The notes under the pieces were generated by a model. The model was not told the origin of the DNA. It saw only the letters and a list, made by a program, of their open reading frames with translations, and did not search any database. From JBBQED01 sp038320345 (GTDB lineage: Bacteria; Bacteroidota; Bacteroidia; AKYH767-A; OLB10), in the NCBI GenBank assembly GCA_038320345.1, contig JBBQED010000019.1, forward strand, positions 1-51,531: a stretch of DNA of 51,531 bases, given 5' to 3'. The position numbers were made by a program, and so were the translations under genes. Position 1 is the stretch's first letter. Each line of letters starts with the position of its first letter. Below, in pieces: positions 34,643 to 42,370 of the stretch.

Positions 34643-37105
34643 CTAAGCGTGCTTCGACTTTAAGTTATGTAACTTTTGATAATCGAGATAATAAAGCACT
34701 TTAATACTAAAGGTATTGGTTGAAGGTGCATGCATCAAATCTGAAAAATTTTCTTTGAAGTTCCGATTGAAAGAATTCGTTTCTTGTTGGATTCCGTTTT
34801 TGTATATGATATTTAAAACACTTCCTGGCGCAAATCTCCATTCATAAACTAAATCTATATTAAATACGTTAAAACTAAAATTATTATTCTCGTGATAAGT
34901 TAGATTGTCGGATAATTCGCCATCAAGAAGTAATGTGAAATATTTTTTATAGGCTCCAGTACTCCAATAATGTCGTGCATTCAAAATAAAACTCATATCA
35001 TTTACGAAAATGTAAGTCCCATTCAGTTCGTTGACAAAAGTCTCGAGTTTTCTGCCTCCAAATATAATATCCCCGTTTACATCATTATTTGCATACCCGA
35101 GATTAAAAGGATCGGTATCATAGCTGAATTTATAAATCAAGAATAAATGATCTGAAGGTCGAATGCGGAAACTTATACTGTTATTGAATCCTTCGGATTT
35201 GTATTCATCTTGAAAATTGGAGACATTAAATTCATAGTCTATCGCTACTCTTTTTCTATAATCGCTGCTCACTCCAGTGAAAAAATAGTAATACCTTAAT
35301 TGATGATAAACTCTCCCTTCAGTACGGGATTCATAGTAATCATAAGGCCGAATTTCCTGAGCTCCACCTCCTAAAAATAATGCATTGTAACTTAATAACG
35401 TTCCGAAAAAATTAAATTTTATTTCATTACTGCCAGGTTTACCAGTGGTGTAATCTGTATTGTAAGAAAGATTTAAAGTATTATAAGTCTCTCTGAAAAT
35501 TTTACCAGGTTTATAAGTGTTGTATTTGAAGAAGGCATTATTTTCAATCTGTCCCGGAATAATATAATAGCCTAGGTCGGAAGTGTTAAAATTTCGATCG
35601 GTAACAATTCTCACTGCACCATACAAGAATGAACCACCAAGTTTTTCCGCTCCTAATTCATATTTATAACCTTGTATAGTTTCATGTTGATTTTCGTTTT
35701 CCTTTTCTACGGTAGTATATTGATTATTCATCCATCCTTTACCAATGATGGCAAATCTGTTTTTCTTATTACTGATTGAAAAACCTCCGGCAGTAACCAT
35801 AGCATCATCATAGCCTTTGGATCTAAGTGTACTTGTATTTACCAAAAAAACACTTGAATTATTTTTAAACTGATGATCGGCAACAAGGATATTGTAATTC
35901 GTCATTGGTTCTGTTAAAATTTTTCTGGATTTACCTTCAGTATTTTCGACAACCGCATACATATTATCAGTTACTGCATTAAAGAATCCTAATCCAGTTC
36001 CTCCATCTGTTCTTCCAGAAATTTTTATGGCATTCAATAATTTTGCCTGCGCAGGATTTTTTCTTACTGTTTCTCCATCCTGAAGATTATCAAATACAGT
36101 ATAAAATCCACCTGGCGTTCTTCCAATACGACGTGAGTAAAATAAATCTCCTGTAGAAAACAATTCTGTTCCTTCTTGAAAAAATGGTCGAGCCTCATCA
36201 TATACTACTTCAACATAACTTAGATTTTTAACGGTTTTGTCAGATTGCACCTGACCAAAATCAGGGAAGAGGGTCATGTCGAGGGTAAAGCGATCGTCGA
36301 TTCCGTACTTTATATCTGCCCCAGCATTGTAGGAGAGCGTATTGCTGTAACTGTAGTCACCGTTATCTTTAAACTGAGGTGCATTTTCATACCCTGCAGA
36401 TAAATATGGAGTTAATGAAAGTCGAAGTGGAGTTTCAATATTTTTTATTCCTTCTAAATGTCCCCAATATAATTGAGCATTGGTAGCAATAGAAGGTACA
36501 TAAGCCCAGAAGTCCAACTCTCTTGTTCTTCTTATCGAACGGTTAAATTGAAGTCCCCATCTTTGAATTTCGTTTTTCGGGAAACGAATTGCAGAAAAGG
36601 GGATTTCCATTTCTACCACCCAACCATCTTGATTTATGGTTACAGCACTTTTCCAAACAGCATCATAAGTTACATCACTGAATCTAGAATCGTATTGAAC
36701 CCCGGAAGCAGAAACACCAAATACATAAGCATCTTGATGTTTATCGTAAGTATCTAGTTTTATAAAAAAGTTATCTGCATTTAAATCTTCAGCATCTCGT
36801 TTTCCTAATTGTTTGCAGATGCTATCCGGCTCAGCATCGAAGAGTTGAGCTAAGACATATACGGCATAATCTGTATAAACAATTCTAATTTCTGTACGAA
36901 GTGTGGATGGCTGTCCTTCATTGGGACGAACCTGAATAAAATCACCGAAAGGAGTTGCAGATTGCCATAGTTCATCGGAAGCTTTTCCATCTACATTTGG
37001 TAGATGATCAACTCTAACAGCATATGCAACACGTGAAGTATCTTGAGCATTGATAGATACCGTTAGTAGATTCAGAAAAAATAAGAAGAAGCAGATTTTG
37101 TTCAT
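34643..37105 (-). CDS. DUF5916 outer-membrane protein with CBM9-like N-terminal domain
   Basis: The 820-residue protein has a signal peptide (about 1-21). The N-terminal domain (about 25-220) resembles a family 9 carbohydrate-binding module, with VDGKASDELWQSATPFGDFI and the later WVVEMEIPFSAIRFP. The remaining 600 residues are predicted beta-strand, ending in alternating strands of a large barrel (DUF5916). The conserved RRIGRTPGGF motif at about 325-334 and FFQEGTELFSTGDLFYSRR before it are family features. The ligand and function are unknown, though the CBM9-like domain suggests sugar binding. A TAnnTTTG box (37117-37124) lies just upstream of the start. Confidence 0.85.
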   Translation of the reverse strand: MNKICFFLFFLNLLTVSINAQDTSRVAYAVRVDHLPNVDGKASDELWQSATPFGDFIQVRPNEGQPSTLRTEIRIVYTDYAVYVLAQLFDAEPDSICKQLGKRDAEDLNADNFFIKLDTYDKHQDAYVFGVSASGVQYDSRFSDVTYDAVWKSAVTINQDGWVVEMEIPFSAIRFPKNEIQRWGLQFNRSIRRTRELDFWAYVPSIATNAQLYWGHLEGIKNIETPLRLSLTPYLSAGYENAPQFKDNGDYSYSNTLSYNAGADIKYGIDDRFTLDMTLFPDFGQVQSDKTVKNLSYVEVVYDEARPFFQEGTELFSTGDLFYSRRIGRTPGGFYTVFDNLQDGETVRKNPAQAKLLNAIKISGRTDGGTGLGFFNAVTDNMYAVVENTEGKSRKILTEPMTNYNILVADHQFKNNSSVFLVNTSTLRSKGYDDAMVTAGGFSISNKKNRFAIIGKGWMNNQYTTVEKENENQHETIQGYKYELGAEKLGGSFLYGAVRIVTDRNFNTSDLGYYIIPGQIENNAFFKYNTYKPGKIFRETYNTLNLSYNTDYTTGKPGSNEIKFNFFGTLLSYNALFLGGGAQEIRPYDYYESRTEGRVYHQLRYYYFFTGVSSDYRKRVAIDYEFNVSNFQDEYKSEGFNNSISFRIRPSDHLFLIYKFSYDTDPFNLGYANNDVNGDIIFGGRKLETFVNELNGTYIFVNDMSFILNARHYWSTGAYKKYFTLLLDGELSDNLTYHENNNFSFNVFNIDLVYEWRFAPGSVLNIIYKNGIQQETNSFNRNFKENFSDLMHAPSTNTFSIKVLYYLDYQKLHNLKSKHA

Positions 37106-37116
37106 GTTAGGCAGAA

Positions 37117-37124
37117 CAAATATA
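37117..37124 (-). promoter_or_regulatory. Candidate -7 box for the DUF5916 gene
   Basis: The plus strand reads CAAATATA, that is TATATTTG on the minus strand, matching TAnnTTTG. It ends 11 bases before the start codon at 37105, which would leave a very short leader. Confidence 0.4.
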
Positions 37125-37249
37125 AGGTTCCCTGAAAATCATAATATTCGTTTAACCGTATTTTAACCAAATATATTAAAAGTCAAGATAATTTATATCC
37201 TAGAATTAAAATGAAAAATTAAATTTCAAGCATCAAGGCAAGGAAGTGA

Positions 37250-37303
37250 TAAAAAAAATCCGAGAACTACTTAGCATTTTTCATTTTCTAATAGTTCTCG
37301 GAT
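37250..37303 (-). terminator. Intrinsic terminator of cphA
   Basis: ATCCGAGAACTA at 37258-37269 pairs perfectly with TAGTTCTCGGAT at 37292-37303 around a 22-base loop. On the minus strand the stem is followed by a run of eight or nine T residues (the plus strand shows AAAAAAAA at 37250-37258). It begins 14 bases after the cphA stop. Confidence 0.9.
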
Positions 37304-37317
37304 CTTAATTTTAGATT

Positions 37318-39978
37318 TTACTTTACCGTTTCCTGCAGGTTCGGAATATCTTCTGCAGTTAGTTCAAAAGTGTCCTCTTCATCTTTATACTTCATTACTC
37401 TGTCGAGTGCATCAGGGACAACATCACTGCAAATGATAATGAAGGATCCTTTCTTAGCATGTTTAAAGGCAAAGTCAATGGCTTCAGGCTCACTTGGGAT
37501 CACCGTATATTTTTTATTTGGATCAACTCCATGAACTCCTTTTAACATCAGGTCGATGATTTCTTTTTCAGATCGTCCTCTTAAATTGCGATCTTGACGA
37601 ACAATAATCTCATCAAACATTCTTGCCGCAAGTGTACCTAATAATACAATGTCTTCATCACGACGATCACCAACACCAGCTATAATGCCGATTTTTGGTT
37701 TCGCCTCTATTTTTTCTAGGAATCTTGCTATTGCCTGGAAGCCTGCTGGATTATGTGCATAATCCACCATCACATTGAATTTTTTAAATTCAAACATATT
37801 CATCCTTCCAGGAGTTTGCACAGGAGAAGGAATAAAAGTTTCTAAGGCCAGACGAATGTCTTCAATTTTGAAATTGCGAATAAATCCAGTAAGTACAGCA
37901 GGTAAAATATTCTGAATCATAAAGACCGCTTTTCCTCTGAAAGTAAGAGGGATATTAACGATTTTATCGATTCTGATTTTCCAACTTCCTTTACAAATAG
38001 TGATATATCCATTTTCAGCAATAGCAGCCAATCCACCTTTCTCACAATGTTCTTTTATCAATGGATTTTTTTCATCCATACTGAAGTAAGCAATCTTGCA
38101 ATTCAAACCACGCGCCATTCCAGCTACCAGTTCATCATCAGCATTTAGGATGGCAGTCCCACTTGGCATTACAGCTTCTATCACCACTGATTTTACTCTT
38201 GCCATATCATCAAGATTATTAATATCCTTCAATCCAAGATGATCAGCAGCAACATTAGTAACAATACCAATATCACATTGTCCGAATCCTAATCCTGCTC
38301 TCAAGATACCACCTCTTGCACACTCCAAAACGGCAAAATCAACTGTTGGATCTTTCAAAACAAATTCCGCACTCTGAGGACCTGTACAATCGCCACGTTG
38401 CATCATGATGTTCTGAATATAAATTCCATCTGTTGTGGTAAACCCAACTTTATGTCCAACTGTTTTAGCCATATGCGCCAGCAGTCGGGTAGTGGTGGTT
38501 TTGCCATTCGTTCCGGTAACAGCTACAATAGGAATCCGCCATGAACTTCCGGGAGGAAAAAGCATTTCTACTACTGGATCTGCAACGTTTCTAGGTAATC
38601 CTTCCGTTGGAGCCAGATGCATCCTGAATCCGGGTGCTGCATTCACTTCCAGAATCGCACCACCACCATCACTGATTGGCTCACTGATATCATCGGTCAT
38701 GATGTCAATTCCACAGATATCTAATCCTACAATTCTTGCAATACGTTCTGCCATAAAAACATTATGCGGATGTACTAAATCCGTAACATCTGTTGCTGTT
38801 CCACCTGTTGAAATATTAGCAGTAGACTTTAAAAATAAAATTTCACCTGCGGGCAATACAGAACTTAGCGTAAGATTTTTTTCTGCAAGTATATTGTTCG
38901 TGTTGTCATCAACTTTAATTGCAGTTAAAACTTTTTCATGACCATAACCTCTGCGTGGATCTTTATTCACCTGATCAATTAACTCCTGAATTGATAGTGT
39001 ACCATCACCAGTAACCATAGCAGGTGTTCTTTTTGCTGCAGCAACAAATTTGTAATTGATGACCAACACACGATGATCAAATCCGGTAATGTATTTTTCA
39101 CAAATTACAGAACGCGAAATTTTCTTTGCAATCCCAAGTGCTTCAACGGCTTCTTCCCATGAACGAATATTAATTGTAGCACCTCGGCCATGATTACCAT
39201 TAATCGGTTTAATAACGATCGGGTAATTGATGGTTTCAATAGCAACTTTCAAATCGTCTTCATCAAAAATGATCCTACCTTTAGGAACGGGAATGTTAGC
39301 GGCTTCTAGTAGATTCTTAGTATCCTCCTTATCGCAGGCTATTTCAACGGCAATACTACTTGTTTGGGAAGTAATCGTAGCTTGAATTCTTCTTTGGTTA
39401 ACTCCATAACCCAGCATCACGAGCGAATGTCGGTTGAGCCGAATCCATGGAATTCCGCGATTTTCTGCTTCATGAACAATTGAACCAGTACTCGGTCCTA
39501 AACGGTCATTTTCTCTGATCTCTCTCATTTTTTGGATATCATCCTCAAGATCATAGACTTGATTATCTGCAATTGCCTGAGCAATCCGCACTGCAGCACG
39601 GGCCGCAAAAATTCCCGCTTTTTCTTCCATGTAGGAAAAAACGACATTATAAACTCCAGGTTCTGAAGCACCACGCGTTCTGCCAAATCCAACATCCATT
39701 CCCGCAAGGGTTTGAATTTCCAATGCAATATGCTCAACTACATGCCCCATCCACGTTCCTTCTTTTACTCGTTCAAAAAAGCCACCTGGGTGACCCTCAG
39801 AGCATTCGTGAGAGTACATTGTTGGAAACATGGCTTCCAGCCGTTCCGAAAAACCATCAATTAGATTGCTGGGTTTTTCTTCCATGTCTTCCAGATCGAG
39901 CTTCATCACAATGAGTTTATGCCTTCTGATCGACCAGTAATTGGGACCCCTCATTGCTCTTATTTCGCGTATTTTCAT
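37318..39978 (-). CDS. cphA: Cyanophycin synthetase
   Basis: CphA makes cyanophycin, a poly-aspartate backbone with arginine side chains, using two ATPs per residue pair; the polymer stores nitrogen and carbon in cytoplasmic granules. The 886 residues contain, in order, an N-terminal domain (1-160), an ATP-grasp domain (about 165-480; IVIKPINGNHGRG, ILEVNAAPGF) and a Mur-ligase-like domain (about 485-886). The P-loop GTNGKTTTTR is at 489-498. The later MVDYAHNPAG and RQDRNLRGRSEKEIIDL match the Mur-type C-terminal part, and the end (VVPDALDRVMKYKDEED) fits the family. It is divergent from cyanophycinase and bounded by its own terminator. Confidence 0.94.
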   Translation of the reverse strand: MKIREIRAMRGPNYWSIRRHKLIVMKLDLEDMEEKPSNLIDGFSERLEAMFPTMYSHECSEGHPGGFFERVKEGTWMGHVVEHIALEIQTLAGMDVGFGRTRGASEPGVYNVVFSYMEEKAGIFAARAAVRIAQAIADNQVYDLEDDIQKMREIRENDRLGPSTGSIVHEAENRGIPWIRLNRHSLVMLGYGVNQRRIQATITSQTSSIAVEIACDKEDTKNLLEAANIPVPKGRIIFDEDDLKVAIETINYPIVIKPINGNHGRGATINIRSWEEAVEALGIAKKISRSVICEKYITGFDHRVLVINYKFVAAAKRTPAMVTGDGTLSIQELIDQVNKDPRRGYGHEKVLTAIKVDDNTNNILAEKNLTLSSVLPAGEILFLKSTANISTGGTATDVTDLVHPHNVFMAERIARIVGLDICGIDIMTDDISEPISDGGGAILEVNAAPGFRMHLAPTEGLPRNVADPVVEMLFPPGSSWRIPIVAVTGTNGKTTTTRLLAHMAKTVGHKVGFTTTDGIYIQNIMMQRGDCTGPQSAEFVLKDPTVDFAVLECARGGILRAGLGFGQCDIGIVTNVAADHLGLKDINNLDDMARVKSVVIEAVMPSGTAILNADDELVAGMARGLNCKIAYFSMDEKNPLIKEHCEKGGLAAIAENGYITICKGSWKIRIDKIVNIPLTFRGKAVFMIQNILPAVLTGFIRNFKIEDIRLALETFIPSPVQTPGRMNMFEFKKFNVMVDYAHNPAGFQAIARFLEKIEAKPKIGIIAGVGDRRDEDIVLLGTLAARMFDEIIVRQDRNLRGRSEKEIIDLMLKGVHGVDPNKKYTVIPSEPEAIDFAFKHAKKGSFIIICSDVVPDALDRVMKYKDEEDTFELTAEDIPNLQETVK

Positions 39979-40103
39979 AGGTGGAAACTGTATTTTATGT
40001 TATTCAGTAAATTTTGTTGATAAAACCGAGCACTCATGCCGATTGATCGCTGAAAATAGGAATAGTTTCGTAATTGCCCAAGTGCAGTAATTAAGGATTT
40101 CAC

Positions 40104-40135
40104 TTGACCGGTATGTTACCGAAGGCTTAAATTTG
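40104..40135 (+). promoter_or_regulatory. Promoter of cphB
   Basis: TTG at 40104-40106 (in TTGACC) and TAAATTTG at 40128-40135 are separated by 21 bases, matching the Bacteroidota TTG/TAnnTTTG promoter with a usual spacer. The ATG at 40154 lies 18 bases after the -7 box. This is the best-formed promoter I found in the window. Confidence 0.6.
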
Positions 40136-40153
40136 CAGAATTAAATAAACAGC

Positions 40154-41020
40154 ATGACATTTATTAAAGGGAAACTGATCGCTATAGGCGGTAACGAAGA
40201 TAAGGGAACTGAACCGGAACCAAATTTCCAACAGAAAAATAATCTGAACTTTTTCGAATTACAAATCCTCAGTAAAATAGTTCACGAATCCAAAAATCTC
40301 AAGGATTCACATATTGAAGTCATCACTAGCGCATCCAGCATTCCTGAGGAAGTGGGTGAAAATTATCTTCATGCATTCACTAAAATTGGATGTACTCATA
40401 TCCGAATTATGGATATCCGTAACCGTGAGGATTGCTTAAACCCTGATTACATCGATCGTATTAAGAAATGTGATGTGGTCATGCTTACTGGTGGAAACCA
40501 ATTGCGGTTGAGTACAATTTTCGGTGGGACTGAAATTTTAAGTATACTTCATCAACGTTATCATAATGATGAATTCTTGATTGCTGGTACTAGTGCAGGA
40601 GCGATGGCGATGAGTAATACCATGATTTATCAAGGAAGTAGTGCCGGTGCTTTGATTAAAGGCGAAGTGAAAATTACTACTGGTTTAGCTTTCATCAAGG
40701 ATGTAATTATCGATTCGCATTTTGATAAAAGAGGAAGATTCGGTCGTTTGGCACAGGCAGTAGCATCTAATCCTTCTTGTATCGGAATTGGATTAGGAGA
40801 AGATACTGGCGTATTGATCAAAGGCAATAACCACTTTGAGGCAATTGGTTCAGGATTAATTATTGTTGTTGATGGTCATCTTATCCGTCATTCCAATATC
40901 GCTGATTTGAAAGAAGGTTCACCAATAAGTATTGAAAATATTATTGTGCATGTTATGACTAAAGGCAATGCATATAATCTTCAAGAAAAAAAATTCCTGA
41001 TCGAAGAAGGTGTTCGATAG
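40154..41020 (+). CDS. cphB: Cyanophycinase
   Basis: CphB is a serine peptidase (family S51) that splits cyanophycin into beta-Asp-Arg dipeptides, so it releases the stored nitrogen. The nucleophile is Ser147 in GTSAGAMAMS. Also present are LTGGNQLRLS (111-120), and DSHFDKRGRFGRLAQA (187-202), which holds the conserved basic cluster of the family. The 288-residue length is usual for cytoplasmic cyanophycinase, and no signal peptide is present, so it acts on internal granules. It is transcribed divergently from cphA with 175 bases between the two start codons, and it ends in a strong intrinsic terminator. The dipeptide-cleaving isoaspartyl dipeptidase is not nearby. Confidence 0.94.
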   Translation: MTFIKGKLIAIGGNEDKGTEPEPNFQQKNNLNFFELQILSKIVHESKNLKDSHIEVITSASSIPEEVGENYLHAFTKIGCTHIRIMDIRNREDCLNPDYIDRIKKCDVVMLTGGNQLRLSTIFGGTEILSILHQRYHNDEFLIAGTSAGAMAMSNTMIYQGSSAGALIKGEVKITTGLAFIKDVIIDSHFDKRGRFGRLAQAVASNPSCIGIGLGEDTGVLIKGNNHFEAIGSGLIIVVDGHLIRHSNIADLKEGSPISIENIIVHVMTKGNAYNLQEKKFLIEEGVR

Positions 41021-41041
41021 ATGAAATCTGAATAGAAATAT

Positions 41042-41079
41042 AAAGAACCGCTGATAGAAATGTCAGCGGTTCTTTTTTG
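41042..41079 (+). terminator. Intrinsic terminator of cphB
   Basis: AAAGAACCGCTGA at 41042-41054 and TCAGCGGTTCTTT at 41063-41075 form a perfect 13-bp stem with an 8-base loop, and the right arm runs into a T-run (TCTTTTTT). It starts 22 bases after the cphB stop codon. Confidence 0.93.
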
Positions 41080-41177
41080 TTTGAAAATAATATTGATCTC
41101 TGCAATACATTTCTTTTAGCTGAAATTTTTTATTGATAATTCAGGGTGTGAGAAACGTCTTTTTTTAATTTCCTAAG

Positions 41178-42230
41178 TTAGTCTAACACCACTTTTTTCT
41201 GAATGCTATTAGCACCTTGCTTAACATTTAGTATATATATCCCTTCACTCCTTTCTGCTAATTCGATATTCTTTTGATAGTCTCCAGTGAAATTAAGTAA
41301 AAGCTCACTGAATACCATTTTTCCATGGGCATCCACGATAGTTATTTCTGTATCTCCTTTAGATGCAAGATTAAATTTCAGTGTGAAAATCCCTTTACTT
41401 GGATTTGGAAATATTTGGAAATTGTCGGGGTTGATATCGTGACTAATTTTTTCCGCATCGGAATTTGAAGATCTCCTGACTTCGGTGATTGTTTTTGTAT
41501 TCATATCTGAGGAATGTTCGGATTTATCACCTTTCAGTTCTTTACAAATCACCATAGTCTTGTTATCGATTGAACTACCAACGTCTTTTTTGGTGATGCA
41601 GATAATTTTTGTTCCGTCGTCTGAATTAAGATCCTTTGTTGAATAGGAATAACTATAGGCTAAATTCTGATCATCACTTGAACCCATACTTCCGGTTTTT
41701 CGAATGATCATTCGCTTTTGGTTTCCTTTGGCCCTTTCCATTTCACGCAAAGATTTCTCCATTTCTGCAATTGCTTTTTTAATTTCTTTCTTGGAAAGAT
41801 TTGTTTTCTCCAAAGACATTTGCATAGCTTCTTTCGCAAGTTCCATGGCCTCTATAGAATTATCAAATTCGAAATCCATTCCATCATCTAACAACTGAAT
41901 ACTGATATCTTCATCATTGGGGTCTGGCGGCATTGGTGGCATAGGAGGGGCCGGACTTCCAGGTGCAAGTGGCGCTGCCGGTGGAGATGGTGGGTTTGGC
42001 GGTGGTTGTAACTTTTTCACTCCCTTACTTTCAAGGAAAGCATTTACCGTTTCCATATTCTCTCCTTTAAATACCGTATCAATCACCATTTTCTTTCCGT
42101 TTTCCTCGGTGATTATAGAAATATGAATTTCTTTAGTTTTTTTAGCCCTGCCATTTTCATCTTGAGCTTTTACTTTCAAGCAACTGGAGAATAGTATTGC
42201 TACAGCAGTTATTTTTAATAGATTTTTCAT
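41178..42230 (-). CDS. Secreted protein with Pro-rich segment, charged helical region and T9SS type A sorting domain
   Basis: The 350-residue precursor has an N-terminal signal (about 1-22). A Cys17 in LFSSCLKVKA resembles a lipobox but the -3 residue is not typical, so lipoprotein processing is uncertain. Residues about 76-108 are extremely proline-rich (PPPNPPSPPAAPLAPG; PAPPMPPMPPDPNDED), followed by a long charged helix (about 125-165; LAKEAMQMSLEKTNLSKKEI, KKAIAEMEKSLREMERAKG) likely to form a coiled coil. The C-terminal 80 residues (FQIFPNPSKGIFTLKF; YILNVKQGANSIQKKVVLD) are a T9SS type A sorting domain. It is divergent from a histidine kinase whose sensor region also has a Pro-rich run and a coiled-coil-like stretch. 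No enzymatic motif is seen. Confidence 0.78.
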   Translation of the reverse strand: MKNLLKITAVAILFSSCLKVKAQDENGRAKKTKEIHISIITEENGKKMVIDTVFKGENMETVNAFLESKGVKKLQPPPNPPSPPAAPLAPGSPAPPMPPMPPDPNDEDISIQLLDDGMDFEFDNSIEAMELAKEAMQMSLEKTNLSKKEIKKAIAEMEKSLREMERAKGNQKRMIIRKTGSMGSSDDQNLAYSYSYSTKDLNSDDGTKIICITKKDVGSSIDNKTMVICKELKGDKSEHSSDMNTKTITEVRRSSNSDAEKISHDINPDNFQIFPNPSKGIFTLKFNLASKGDTEITIVDAHGKMVFSELLLNFTGDYQKNIELAERSEGIYILNVKQGANSIQKKVVLD

Positions 42231-42254
42231 AGGAATTGTTTTAAGTTAGTGTTA

Positions 42255-42262
42255 CAAATGTA
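42255..42262 (-). promoter_or_regulatory. Candidate -7 box for the Pro-rich T9SS cargo gene
   Basis: The plus strand reads CAAATGTA, that is TACATTTG on the minus strand, an exact TAnnTTTG match ending 24 bases before the start at 42230. The GTTAA array at 42276-42321 starts 14 bases upstream of this box, where an activator would bind. Confidence 0.45.
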
Positions 42263-42275
42263 TGGTCGATTTGAG

Positions 42276-42321
42276 GTTAACTGAGTTAATAAGCAGTTAA
42301 CTCAAGTTAATGTCTGGTTAA
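42276..42321. promoter_or_regulatory. Five GTTAA words spaced 9-11 bp apart (candidate response-regulator operator)
   Basis: GTTAA occurs at 42276, 42285, 42296, 42306 and 42317, so the steps are 9, 11, 10 and 11 bp, close to one helical turn. Three copies extend to GTTAAC or GTTAAT with surrounding partial dyads (GTTAACTGAGTTAA). The array fills the space between the Pro-rich cargo gene and the histidine kinase gene. Winged-helix response regulators of the OmpR type commonly bind direct repeats on one face of the helix, so this is a plausible operator of the neighbouring regulator. Confidence 0.5.
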
Positions 42322-42370
42322 TGGTTGGTAAATGATGTAATCTCTTGGTGCATTCTATTAATTTAGCAGC

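Noticed and set aside
37022..37038. TGCAACACGTGAAGTA as a possible parS site inside the DUF5916 gene
   Set aside because: About 11 of 16 positions match, no palindrome, and it lies far from parAB within coding sequence.
38435..38941. 168-residue open frame opposite cphA
   Set aside because: Antisense to a certain, conserved gene with an intact ATP-grasp core; long shadows are usual there.
39979..40153. NtcA or Arg-box type operator in the cyanophycin intergenic region
   Set aside because: I found no GTAN8TAC or convincing ARG-type dyad.
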